A DNA stretch of 64,000 nt from contig NZ_FTNI01000007.1 in NCBI RefSeq assembly GCF_900156315.1, forward strand, positions 244,977 through 308,976. Direction: 5' to 3'. A program made the translations under genes and the position numbers. The notes under the pieces are model-generated. The model saw only the letters and a program-made list of their open reading frames with translations. It had not been told where the DNA came from and made no database searches. Shown here in pieces: positions 51,979 to 60,318 of this stretch (position 1 is its first letter; the number at the start of each line of letters is the position of its first letter). The stretch comes from Microbispora rosea. Lineage in GTDB: Bacteria; Actinomycetota; Actinomycetes; Streptosporangiales; Streptosporangiaceae.

Positions 51979-52677
51979 GTGGAAAGACCGCGGGTAAGTA
52001 CCGGGGTGGTGCGAACGGTCGTGGGGGCGGCGGTGGCCGCCTCTGTGCTGTCCGGCTGTGCCGGCCCCGATTACACCTACGTACGCGACGATACGGGCGG
52101 CACCTACTTCAAGGTCCCCGCGTCGTGGCGGCAAATCGACCAGAAGACGCTCGACGAGGAACTCTTCGGCGACACGGACTCCGCCACCGCGCAGGTGGTG
52201 AAACAGCTGGTGTGGACGGCGGCGTTCGACGCCTACGAGGAACCGTCCCTCCTGCATCTTGTCCGGGGCTCCGCGGGCACCGACGACAGACCTTTCGTGT
52301 TCGCGAAGGTGCAGAAGCTCAGCGAGGACGAGCAGAACGCGGCGTCGCTCAATCTGCTGCGTGTCTCCCCTCCGATGCCGGTGCCGCTGACGGAGGAGCA
52401 GCAGAAGGAGTTCGAGGCGAGCGGCCTGACGGGGTTCGAGCTGCTGGCCGATGAGGTGCTGCCTATCGCGGACGGCGTCCGCGGCATCCATACCGTCTAC
52501 AACTACCGGGTGGGAAACGCGGTGCAGACGTTCGACAGGACCGCCTACCTGTCGGCCGACGGGACGACGGCATCCACCCTTCTCATCCGCTGCTCGCCCG
52601 CGTGCTACCGCCAGCGGGCCGCGGAGATCGGCACCGTCGTCAAGTCCTTCAAGGTCAAGCACCTCATCAACCCGTGA
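51979..52677 (+). CDS. Lipoprotein co-transcribed with the FtsH-like protease
   Basis: 232 residues from the GTG at 51979 with a GGAGG site at 51964-51968. The signal sequence (STGVVRTVVGAAVAASVLSG followed by Cys27) ends in the lipobox LSGC. The mature part has alpha/beta character: PDYTYVRDDTGGTYFKVPAS at the start and STLLIRCSPACYRQRAAEIG near the end (with a likely disulfide CSPAC). It recalls LpqN/Mog1-type surface proteins but no sure match. The FtsH-like gene begins 13 nt after its stop. Confidence 0.8.
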   Translation: MERPRVSTGVVRTVVGAAVAASVLSGCAGPDYTYVRDDTGGTYFKVPASWRQIDQKTLDEELFGDTDSATAQVVKQLVWTAAFDAYEEPSLLHLVRGSAGTDDRPFVFAKVQKLSEDEQNAASLNLLRVSPPMPVPLTEEQQKEFEASGLTGFELLADEVLPIADGVRGIHTVYNYRVGNAVQTFDRTAYLSADGTTASTLLIRCSPACYRQRAAEIGTVVKSFKVKHLINP

Positions 52678-52690
52678 AGGAGCCCCTCAT

Positions 52691-55660
52691 ATGAGCACGG
52701 CCCTCCCACCGAAGCACCACGAGGGGCTTCGCGAGCCGGGGTCGGGTCCGGTGGACCGCGACCCTCTCACCAGGAAACGTCTGCCGCTGTGGGACCGGAC
52801 GAAGTTCCTGATCCTGCTCGCCGTCGCGTTCGGCGTGCTGTTCTGGAACGAGATCGCGACGTACGAGGGCATCATCTCCCCGTATGACGCCGCCGTGATG
52901 ACCGTCCGGAACGCGTCGTGGGTTCTGTGGCTGGCGGGCGTCGAGGTGCTCCGGCAGATCCACTTCCTCATCAGCGAGCGCTCGGCCGGCTACCACCGGT
53001 TCTGGACGCAGAAGATCTTCGGTGGCTGGAACCGCTGGTCCCACCGCAGGTTCACCGACTGGAACCGCTACCGCATCTCCCGTGCGATCAAGTGGGTCGT
53101 CTGGATCGCGGTCATCGCGCTGGTGCTGGGCAAGGTGCAGCAGGTCTCGCCGCTCGAGGCGCTGTACAGCGTGCCGGCCACCGTGTGGGGCTTCCTTCCC
53201 ATGGTCCTGCAGCTCATGCTGATCATGGTGGTGGCCGTGGGGCAGTTCGTCGCCATCTTCTGGTTCCTGTCGCGGGGCGGCGTCGACGTCTACTACCCCG
53301 ACGACATCAAGACGCGCTTCTCCGACGTCTGGGGCCAGGACCACGTGGTCGAGCGGGTCAAGGAGAACATCGTCTTCCTGGAGAAGCCGGACGAGATCGA
53401 GGCCAGGGGCGGTTACGTGCCCAGCGGCATCCTGCTGTGGGGCCCGCCCGGCACCGGCAAGACGCTGATGGCCGAGGCGGTCGCCGGCTCGACCGGCAAG
53501 CCGTACGTGTTCGTCGACCCGGGCGCGTTCATCAACATGTTCTTCGGCGTCGGCGTCCTCAAGGTCAAGTCGCTGTTCCGCAAGCTGCGCAAGCTGGCCC
53601 TGCGGTACGGCGGCGTCATCGTGTTCTTCGACGAGGCCGACTCGCTCGGCAACCGCGGCGCGCTGGCGCAGGGCGGACCCGGCGGCTGGGGCAGGTCGGT
53701 CCCGGCGCCGTTCGAGGACTCCGGCTGCAACGGCTTCGCCTACCTCGACCCGCACACCCGCACCGTGCTCGGCCGTCACGCCGCGGGCCCGGCCGCCGAG
53801 GCCGCACCGCCGCGGATGCCGCGCACCGGCGCCTTCGTCAACCGTGTGGTGTACGGCGCGGGCATGGGTGGCGGCGGTGGCGGCATGGGCACGCTGGAGG
53901 CGCTGCTCACCGAGATCTCCGGTCTGAAGAAGCCGCGCGGCTTCGTCAACCGCTACGTGCGCAGGCTGCTCGGCATGCGGCCCAAGCCGCCGCCGAAGTA
54001 CCGCATCCTCATCATGATGGCCACCAACCTGCCCGAGGCCCTGGACGAGGCGCTGCTGCGGCCCGGCCGCATCGACCGCATCTACAAGGTCGGCTATCCC
54101 TCGAAGGCGGGCCGGATCCGCACCTACAAGGGCTACTTCGACAAGGTCAGCCACCAGCTCACCGACGAGCAGGTCGACAAACTCGCCACGATCACGCCGT
54201 ACGCCACCGGTGCGACGATCAAGGACCTGGTCAACGAGTCGCTGATCACCGCGATCCGCGACGGCCGGGAGACCATCACCTGGTCGGACGTCATGCGGGC
54301 CAAGCGGCTCAAGCAGCTCGGGCCGCCCGAGGACGTCGAGTACATCGAGCGTGAGCGGCACGCGGTCGCGGTGCACGAGGCCTGCCACGCGGTCGCCGCC
54401 TACCGCACCCGCCACCACCTGGAAATCGACCTGGCGACGATCGAGAAGGGCGCCGACTACCTCGGCATGGTGGCCAGCATCAAGCCGGAGGACCAGTTCA
54501 CCCGGTGGAAGTCGGAGTACGAGGCCGACATCATGGTGTCGCTCGCCTCGCTGGCGGGGGAGCGGATGTTCTTCGGCGAGGACAACTCCTCCGGTGTCTC
54601 CGGCGACCTGCAGAGCGCGACCGCGATCACCGGGCTGATGGAGGCCCACTGGGGCATGGGCATCGGGGTGGCCTCGCTGCCGGCGCTGCAGGAGCTCGGC
54701 CTGCGCGAGGGCAAGGCGGCCCAGCCGCAGCCGGGGGGCGGCGGCATCGGCTTCACCGGCACTCCGGCGGGCCGGCGCGACGAGATGGTGCCCGACATGC
54801 TCCCCGAGCGGATCGAGTTCAACCTCAGCAGGCTGCTGGAGAAGACGGCCGAGCTGCTGCGCGAGAACCGCCGCGAGGTGCTGTCGGTCGCGCACGCGCT
54901 GGAGCAGCACAAGACGCTGAACGGCGACGACGTGGTCGCGGTCATCGAGTGCAGGATGGGCCCGCTGATCGACGGCACTGCCTACACCTCTGATGAGTTC
55001 TACGAGGAGATCGAGACCTACCACACCGCCGCGGTGGCGGCCCACAAGGCGCACAGCGAGGTCCCGGTCGAGCTCCCGCTGCCCCGGACCCGGGTGATCG
55101 AGGCGTCGGTCGTGCCTGCGTCCTCGGGCGGCGCCGCGCCGGTGCTGGTCGCCCCGCCGCCGAACGGCCTGGCCGGCGGCAACGGGCACATCCCCGCGGT
55201 GCAATCGGTCGCGCCCGCCCAGCCGGACTTCGTGCCGTGGACCGGCTCGCCGCCACCGGTCGCCCCGGCTCCGCCGCTCGGACTGTCGGCGGCGAAGCCT
55301 GCCCGCACGTCGTACGGCGCGCTGTGGGCGGTCGTCGGCGTCGTCGTGGCGGTGGTGCTGCTCACGCTCCTGGGGGTGCTGCTCTTCGCCTCGCCGCGGG
55401 GCGCGGCCGGCGCCGCGGGCGCCGCTGTCGGGGGCGTGCCCGCGGGCACGGCCGTCCTGCTGGCCGTCGCGCTGGTCGCGGTGATCGGCGGCATCGCGGT
55501 CGCGGTCCTGCTGGTCCGCTCCCACCAGGCGGGGCGGCGGCGGGCCGAGGAGGCCAGAGACCAGGCGGCCGAACGAGCGCAGTTGCTCGCGGCGGCCATG
55601 GACCCCGAGGTCGCGATGCGGCTGCTGGGATACGACGGCAGGCGAGGACCGGAGGCCTGA
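52691..55660 (+). CDS. FtsH-like membrane AAA+ zinc protease, unusual architecture
   Basis: 989 residues. The N-terminal 200 residues contain four hydrophobic segments (about 38-52, 76-90, 133-148 and 163-193) instead of FtsH's two. The AAA module has Walker A GPPGTGKT (251-258), Walker B VIVFFDEAD (309-317) and arginine-finger LLRPGRIDR (455-463). An insertion of roughly 75 Gly/Pro-rich residues (about 323-400) separates Walker B from sensor 1. The protease has HEACH (562-566) and the third ligand Asp639 in GVSGDLQSAT. After a Pro-rich linker come two more membrane helices (about 880-960) and an acidic tail. The ATG has GAAGGAG. Confidence 0.88.
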   Translation: MSTALPPKHHEGLREPGSGPVDRDPLTRKRLPLWDRTKFLILLAVAFGVLFWNEIATYEGIISPYDAAVMTVRNASWVLWLAGVEVLRQIHFLISERSAGYHRFWTQKIFGGWNRWSHRRFTDWNRYRISRAIKWVVWIAVIALVLGKVQQVSPLEALYSVPATVWGFLPMVLQLMLIMVVAVGQFVAIFWFLSRGGVDVYYPDDIKTRFSDVWGQDHVVERVKENIVFLEKPDEIEARGGYVPSGILLWGPPGTGKTLMAEAVAGSTGKPYVFVDPGAFINMFFGVGVLKVKSLFRKLRKLALRYGGVIVFFDEADSLGNRGALAQGGPGGWGRSVPAPFEDSGCNGFAYLDPHTRTVLGRHAAGPAAEAAPPRMPRTGAFVNRVVYGAGMGGGGGGMGTLEALLTEISGLKKPRGFVNRYVRRLLGMRPKPPPKYRILIMMATNLPEALDEALLRPGRIDRIYKVGYPSKAGRIRTYKGYFDKVSHQLTDEQVDKLATITPYATGATIKDLVNESLITAIRDGRETITWSDVMRAKRLKQLGPPEDVEYIERERHAVAVHEACHAVAAYRTRHHLEIDLATIEKGADYLGMVASIKPEDQFTRWKSEYEADIMVSLASLAGERMFFGEDNSSGVSGDLQSATAITGLMEAHWGMGIGVASLPALQELGLREGKAAQPQPGGGGIGFTGTPAGRRDEMVPDMLPERIEFNLSRLLEKTAELLRENRREVLSVAHALEQHKTLNGDDVVAVIECRMGPLIDGTAYTSDEFYEEIETYHTAAVAAHKAHSEVPVELPLPRTRVIEASVVPASSGGAAPVLVAPPPNGLAGGNGHIPAVQSVAPAQPDFVPWTGSPPPVAPAPPLGLSAAKPARTSYGALWAVVGVVVAVVLLTLLGVLLFASPRGAAGAAGAAVGGVPAGTAVLLAVALVAVIGGIAVAVLLVRSHQAGRRRAEEARDQAAERAQLLAAAMDPEVAMRLLGYDGRRGPEA

Positions 55661-55689
55661 GGCGTCTTCGCCATCCGGCCCTTCGATCC

Positions 55690-55720
55690 GATCCCCGGCG
55701 GGCGGCGTCCGCCGGGGATC
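55690..55720 (+). terminator. Intrinsic terminator of the FtsH-like operon
   Basis: Perfect 12-bp stem GATCCCCGGCGG / CCGCCGGGGATC with a 7-nt loop, followed by GGCGTTTTCCC. It is 29 nt past the protease stop. Confidence 0.85.
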
Positions 55721-55751
55721 GGCGTTTTCCCGGGCGATAAGACTCATTAGA

Positions 55752-55776
55752 AACTTAATTAAGTTACTGATACAGT
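55752..55776 (+). promoter_or_regulatory. MarR operator and promoter
   Basis: AACTTAATTAAGTT is a perfect 14-bp AT-rich palindrome (55752-55765), the shape typical of MarR operators, lying just before a -10 TACAGT (55771-55776) that is 6 nt from the GTG start; TTAGAA 18 nt upstream of the -10 may be the -35. Autorepression is likely. Confidence 0.75.
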
Positions 55777-55782
55777 TCGGCC

Positions 55783-56298
55783 GTGCCTGAGATCAGCGAG
55801 CTGAGCATCGCCGCCCTGACCCGCGTGCTCGAAGACTTCACCCGGATGCACATCCGGCTGCCTGCGGGGCGGCGGCTGAGCTTCACGACCCTGTCCGTGC
55901 TCCACACACTGGCGGGCGACGGCCCCAAGCGGCTCACTGAACTCGCGGGCAGCGAACAGGTCACGCAGTCGGCGATCACCCAGATGGTGACCAAGCTGGA
56001 GCGCGAGGGCCTGGTCGAGCGTCACCCGGATCCGTCGGATGGCCGGGCGGTCCTCGTCCAGGTCACGGCCGCGGGCGCCGCGATCGTGGACGGACGGCGC
56101 GCCGAGCGCGTGGCCCGGCTCACCGACCTCGCCGACCGGCTCACGGAGCCGGAGCGGGCGGCCATCGCGCTGGCGCTGCCCGCGCTGGCCCGCATGGTCG
56201 AACTGCACTCCGCCGCGATCGGGGACCCGCCGATCGAACGGGGAGACGGCGAGGGCGACTCCGGCATGGACACACCGCGCGACAGTGCGAGGAGATGA
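55783..56298 (+). CDS. MarR-family transcriptional regulator
   Basis: 171 residues with a MarR winged helix: LSFTTLSVLHTLAGDGPKRL, TELAGSEQVTQSAITQMVTK and LEREGLVERHPDPSDGRAVL, followed by dimerisation helices. It is 3 nt upstream of an epoxide hydrolase gene, so the two form an operon under its own operator. Its ligand is probably a reactive or aromatic compound detoxified by that hydrolase. Confidence 0.92.
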   Translation: MPEISELSIAALTRVLEDFTRMHIRLPAGRRLSFTTLSVLHTLAGDGPKRLTELAGSEQVTQSAITQMVTKLEREGLVERHPDPSDGRAVLVQVTAAGAAIVDGRRAERVARLTDLADRLTEPERAAIALALPALARMVELHSAAIGDPPIERGDGEGDSGMDTPRDSARR

Positions 56299-56301
56299 AC
56301 G

Positions 56302-57552
56302 ATGCGCCCCACCATCACCCCGTCCGCCACACCCCGGCCGTTCCCGCTGGAGCCCGCGCCGATTCACGTGCCCGACGAGGTGCTCACCGACCTGCGGCGG
56401 CGCCTGGAACTGACCCGCCTGCCCGACGACGCGGGCAACGACGACTGGCGCTACGGTGTGAACGCCGCCTACCTGCGGGAGCTCGTCGACTACTGGCGCG
56501 ACGGGTACGACTGGCGGGCGGCCGAGGCCGCCATCAACGCCTACGAGCACTACCGCATCGAGATCGAGGGCGTGCCGGTCCACTTCATGCGCAGGCCCGG
56601 CGTGGGTCCCGACCCCACGCCGCTCATTCTCACCCACGGCTGGCCCTGGACGTTCTGGCACTGGTCCAAGGTCGTCGATCCGCTGGCCGACCCCGGCGCG
56701 TACGGTGGCGACCCGGCCGAGGCGTTCGAGGTGATCGTGCCCTCGTTCCCCGGCTTCGGGTTCTCCACCCCGCTACCGGACCATCCCGACATGAACTATT
56801 GGAAGGTCGCCGACCTCTGGCACACCCTGATGACCGAAACGCTCGGCTACGAGAGGTACGGCGCGGCGGGCTGCGACGCCGGCGCCCTGGTGACCGGGCA
56901 GCTCGGCCACAAGTACGCCGGCGAGCTGCACGCCATCCATATCGGGTCGGGCCAGAAGCTCACGTTGTTCAACGGCGACCGCGGCTGGGACCTCAGTGGC
57001 GGCAAGCCCATCCCGGAGGGCCTGCCCGCTGACGTCCACGCCCAGGTCGTCGCGATGGACAGGCGGTTCGCCGTCCACCTCGCCGCGCATGTGCTCGCCC
57101 CGAGCACGCTCGCCCACGGGCTGTCGGACTCACCCGCCGGGATGCTCGCCTGGGTGCTGGAGCGCTGGGTCAACTGGAGCGACAACGGCGGCGACGTCGA
57201 GACCGTCTTCACCAAGGACGACCTGCTCACGCACGCCATGATCTTCTGGGCGACCAACTCGATCGGCACCTCGATGCGGACCTACGCCAACAACAACCGC
57301 TACCCCTGGACGCCGTCCCACGACCGGCAGCCGGTCGTCGAGGCCCCCACCGGCCTCACCTTCGTCGGCTACGAGAACCCGCCCGGCGTGAGCACGGACG
57401 ATCGGGTGCGGCACTTCCTCGATAGCGACCGCGCCGGCTGGTACAACCTCGTCAACCTCAACGCCCACGACCGCGGCGGTCACTTCATCCCCTGGGAGAT
57501 CCCCGGCGAGTGGGTGGACGACCTGCGGCGCACCTTCCGCGGCCGGCGCTGA
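56302..57552 (+). CDS. Epoxide hydrolase (EHN-domain type)
   Basis: 416-residue alpha/beta hydrolase with the N-terminal EHN domain (IHVPDEVLTDLRRRLELTRL, DWRYGVNAAYLRELVDYW). Oxyanion motif HGWPW (112-116), nucleophile Asp192 in AAGCDAGALV, and the C-terminal catalytic His in RGGHFIPWE. The nucleophile motif reads CDAGA rather than the usual GGDWG, so activity should be tested. The gene is in an operon with the MarR regulator, consistent with an inducible detoxifying epoxide hydrolase. Confidence 0.88.
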   Translation: MRPTITPSATPRPFPLEPAPIHVPDEVLTDLRRRLELTRLPDDAGNDDWRYGVNAAYLRELVDYWRDGYDWRAAEAAINAYEHYRIEIEGVPVHFMRRPGVGPDPTPLILTHGWPWTFWHWSKVVDPLADPGAYGGDPAEAFEVIVPSFPGFGFSTPLPDHPDMNYWKVADLWHTLMTETLGYERYGAAGCDAGALVTGQLGHKYAGELHAIHIGSGQKLTLFNGDRGWDLSGGKPIPEGLPADVHAQVVAMDRRFAVHLAAHVLAPSTLAHGLSDSPAGMLAWVLERWVNWSDNGGDVETVFTKDDLLTHAMIFWATNSIGTSMRTYANNNRYPWTPSHDRQPVVEAPTGLTFVGYENPPGVSTDDRVRHFLDSDRAGWYNLVNLNAHDRGGHFIPWEIPGEWVDDLRRTFRGRR

Positions 57553-57751
57553 CCAGTCCGTACGGTCGTGGCTGGGACCTGGGCGAACGGACTGTCCGGC
57601 AATACTTCTGGGTCGCGCACGACTTTGTCCTACCACAAACGAAAGTCGTAGAAACTTTGATTTAACTTCTTCCAACTCATGACCAAAGAGGGTAACTTGG
57701 CGCCCACTTGAGGCCGTGAAAACCGTTTCGGCGGTGCTCGGCCCTGTCTTC

Positions 57752-57800
57752 CGTCATGGAGGCCGGCCCACCGCCCCCCAGTGGGCCGACCTCCATGACG
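57752..57800. promoter_or_regulatory. Large hairpin in the leader of the ThuA-like gene
   Basis: An 18-bp stem with one mismatch (CGTCATGGAGG-c-CGGCCCA paired with TGGGCCG-a-CCTCCATGACG, 11-nt C-rich loop) lies 22 nt before the secreted ThuA gene start and just before its ribosome site GGAGG (57809-57813). It could stabilise the mRNA or terminate transcription from upstream; there is no U-tract. Confidence 0.6.
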
Positions 57801-57822
57801 CATGAGTTGGAGGACTGTCGGC

Positions 57823-58611
57823 ATGTCTCGTAAGCGACTGCTCGCTCTGGCGGCGCTGTCCGCGATCATTGCGTCGGCCTTCGCCGGCACCAGCGCCCTC
57901 GCGGCTCCCGCGGACCCCGAGTTCCGTGTGCTCGTCTTCGGCAAGACCACCGCCTTCCGGCACGACTCGATCCCCGCAGGTGAGGCGGCGATCCAGAAGC
58001 TCGGCCAGGAGAACGGCTTCGCGGTGGACGTGACGGAGGATGCGGCCCAGTTCACCGACGAGAACCTCGCCAAGTATCAGACCGTCGTCTTCATCTCCAC
58101 GACCGGCGACCCGCTCGGTCAGCCCGAGCAGAAGGCGGCGTTCGAGCGCTACATCCAGCACGGCGGAGGCTTCGCCGGCGTTCACGCCGCCGGAGACTCG
58201 GGCTACAACTGGGCCTGGTACGGGGGCCTCGTCGGCGCCTACTTCCGCAACCACCCGGCGCAGCAGGACGCCACGGTGAAGATGGTGGGCCAGGGTGCGG
58301 CCTCCAACCGCGGGCTGCCGAACCGCTGGACCCGCTGGGACGAGTGGTACAACTACCGCACCAACCCGCGTGACGCCGGGGTGCGCGTGCTCGCCGAGCT
58401 CGACGAGAGCTCCTACAACCCCGGCTCCGGCGCCATGGGCGACCACCCCATCGCCTGGTGCCACAACTACGACGGCGGGCGTTCCTGGTACACGGGCATG
58501 GGCCACACCAAGGAGGCCTACAGCGACCCGCTGTTCCTCAAGCACCTGCTGGGCGGAATCCGGATGACGGCCGGTGTGACGAACTTCCCCTGCGACCCCG
58601 ACGGCGACTGA
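57823..58611 (+). CDS. Secreted ThuA-like protein
   Basis: 262 residues. A signal peptide (RKRLLALAALSAIIASAFAG with cleavage after ALA) precedes a ThuA-like class I glutamine-amidotransferase fold: EFRVLVFGKTTAFRHDSIPA, then FISTTGDPLG, then HGGGFAGVHAAGDSGYNWAW and SWYTGMGHTKEAYSDPLF. In other secreted proteins it is linked to carbohydrate metabolism (ThuA was named for trehalose utilisation); here it is alone, without a CBM. GGAGG lies 9 nt before the ATG. A strong hairpin precedes it. Confidence 0.85.
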   Translation: MSRKRLLALAALSAIIASAFAGTSALAAPADPEFRVLVFGKTTAFRHDSIPAGEAAIQKLGQENGFAVDVTEDAAQFTDENLAKYQTVVFISTTGDPLGQPEQKAAFERYIQHGGGFAGVHAAGDSGYNWAWYGGLVGAYFRNHPAQQDATVKMVGQGAASNRGLPNRWTRWDEWYNYRTNPRDAGVRVLAELDESSYNPGSGAMGDHPIAWCHNYDGGRSWYTGMGHTKEAYSDPLFLKHLLGGIRMTAGVTNFPCDPDGD

Positions 58612-58692
58612 CCGCCCGCGAGGAACGCCCCACCGCGTGACGGGCGCCGGGATGCCGATCATCTGAGGCGCCCGAGCGAGGCGGATGACGGA

Positions 58693-58724
58693 CGCGCCGT
58701 CCGGTGCCTGCACCGGACGGCGCG
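58693..58724. terminator. Hairpin between convergent ThuA-like and ALDH genes
   Basis: Perfect 14-bp stem CGCGCCGTCCGGTG / CACCGGACGGCGCG with loop CCTG, able to end both transcripts. Confidence 0.75.
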
Positions 58725-58774
58725 CCCACGCGTTCAGGACCGCGGGGCCGCCGGGCGGCGAGCGGTCCTCCGGG

Positions 58775-60280
58775 TCAGAGCCGGAATCCCAGGTCGGGCG
58801 TGATCTCCGCCACGTCCATCTGGGCCTTCTGCAGGCGGCCCGAGTAGTCCCAGTTCATCGCCTGCCAGCGGGTGAACTGGTCGAGCACCCACATGCCGCT
58901 CTGCCTGCTGCCGTTGCCCGACTTGCCGTTCCCGCCGAACGGCAGGTGGGCCTCCGCGCCGGAGGTGGAGTTGTTGACGCTGACCATGCCGGCCGACACA
59001 CCTTCGCGGAACCGGAACACGGCCTTCGGGTCGGAGGTGTAGATGGACGACGACAGGCCGTATCCGGGCCGGTTGGCCAGGTCGATCGCCTCGTCGAGGG
59101 TGGAGAACGTCGTCACGCCCACGATCGGGCCGAACGTCTCCTCCAGGAACAGCCGGTCGCCGGGACGGACGCCGTCCACCACCACGGGGTGGTAGTACAG
59201 GCCCTCGCCGTCCATCCGGCCGACCGGGCCCGGCAGCACGGTGTGGTGCGGCTGGATCCAGCCCAGGTACTCCTCGTAGCGCTCGGCGAACTTGTGGTCG
59301 AGCAGCGGGCCGTACAGGACGTCGCCGTTCGGGTCGCCGATCTTCGCGTCGCGCACGGCGACGGTGAACCGGCGCAGGAACTCGTCGTGGACGTCCTCGT
59401 GGACGATGACCGTGCCGAGTGAGGTGCACCGCTGACCGGCGGTGCCGAAGCCGGAGAACAGGGCGCCCTCGGCGGCGAGGTCGAGATCGGCGTCCGGCAT
59501 GACGACCATCGGGTTCTTGCCGCCGAGCTCCAGGCAGGGCGACTGCAGGTGCCGCCCGCACAACTCGCCGACGGCCCGGCCGACCGCGCTCGACCCGGTG
59601 AAGCCGACCTTCTGCACGGTGCCCTCGCCGAGCGCGCGGTCGAGGCCCTCGTATGTCTGGCCGCCGTCGGCGAAGACGATGTTGAGCACGCCGTCGGGCA
59701 GCCCGGCCGCCGCGAACAGCCGGTAGAGCGCGTGCGCGGAGGCCGCGGCGTATTCGGCGGGCTTCCACACCACCGCGTTGCCGCACAGCAGCGCGGGGAC
59801 CAGATACCACGAGGGGACCGCCACCGGGAAGTTGCCCGCCGTCACGACCGCCGCCACCCCGACCGGGACACGGAAGGTGAACAGGCTCTTGTCGGGCATC
59901 TCCGAGGGCACGGTCTGCCCGTAGAGGCGGCGGCCCTCGCCGAGGAAGAAGTCGCAGGTGTCCACGATCTCACGGACCTCGCCCAGCGCCTCGGCGTACG
60001 GCTTGCCGATCTCCTCGGTCACCAGCCGGGCCAGCGCCTCGGTGTTGGCCTCGACCAGGCGGCCGATCGAGGCGATCACCCGGCCGCGCACCGGGGCGGG
60101 GACGCGCGCCCACTCCCGCTGGGCCGCCGCCGCGGCGCGGCAGGCGCCGGCGAAGTCGTCCGCGCCGGCGAGCTGGACGGTCGCGACCGTCTCCGAGGGC
60201 CGCGCCGGGTTGACGGACTCGTACGGTGTGCCCGAAGAGAGCTCCTCACCCGCGACGACGGAAACGATCTGCAGAGCCAC
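58775..60280 (-). CDS. NAD(P)+-dependent aldehyde dehydrogenase
   Basis: 501-residue ALDH superfamily enzyme with all catalytic residues: Asn150 (TAGNFP), Lys173 (WKPAEY), Glu251 (LELGGKNP) and nucleophile Cys285 (TAGQRCTS). The GTAGQRC form and the ELGGKNPMVVMPDADL region are like ALDH7 (alpha-aminoadipate semialdehyde) and other broad-range aldehyde dehydrogenases; the substrate is not certain. A LuxR-type regulator gene lies 38 nt upstream on the same strand. Confidence 0.9.
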   Translation of the reverse strand: MALQIVSVVAGEELSSGTPYESVNPARPSETVATVQLAGADDFAGACRAAAAAQREWARVPAPVRGRVIASIGRLVEANTEALARLVTEEIGKPYAEALGEVREIVDTCDFFLGEGRRLYGQTVPSEMPDKSLFTFRVPVGVAAVVTAGNFPVAVPSWYLVPALLCGNAVVWKPAEYAAASAHALYRLFAAAGLPDGVLNIVFADGGQTYEGLDRALGEGTVQKVGFTGSSAVGRAVGELCGRHLQSPCLELGGKNPMVVMPDADLDLAAEGALFSGFGTAGQRCTSLGTVIVHEDVHDEFLRRFTVAVRDAKIGDPNGDVLYGPLLDHKFAERYEEYLGWIQPHHTVLPGPVGRMDGEGLYYHPVVVDGVRPGDRLFLEETFGPIVGVTTFSTLDEAIDLANRPGYGLSSSIYTSDPKAVFRFREGVSAGMVSVNNSTSGAEAHLPFGGNGKSGNGSRQSGMWVLDQFTRWQAMNWDYSGRLQKAQMDVAEITPDLGFRL

Positions 60281-60318
60281 CGCTGACCTCCGGAATTGTT
60301 GCTGGCATCGGGCCTCGA

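Noticed and set aside
52667..55747. 1026-codon minus-strand frame opposite the FtsH-like gene
   Set aside because: It is the mirror of the protease coding sequence (rich in Asp, Arg, Val, His) and has no domain; the plus strand has complete AAA and zinc-protease motifs.
57554..57594. Inverted repeat CAGTCCGT ... ACGGACTG after the epoxide hydrolase as terminator
   Set aside because: Only an 8-bp stem with a 25-nt loop and no U-tract; too weak to call.
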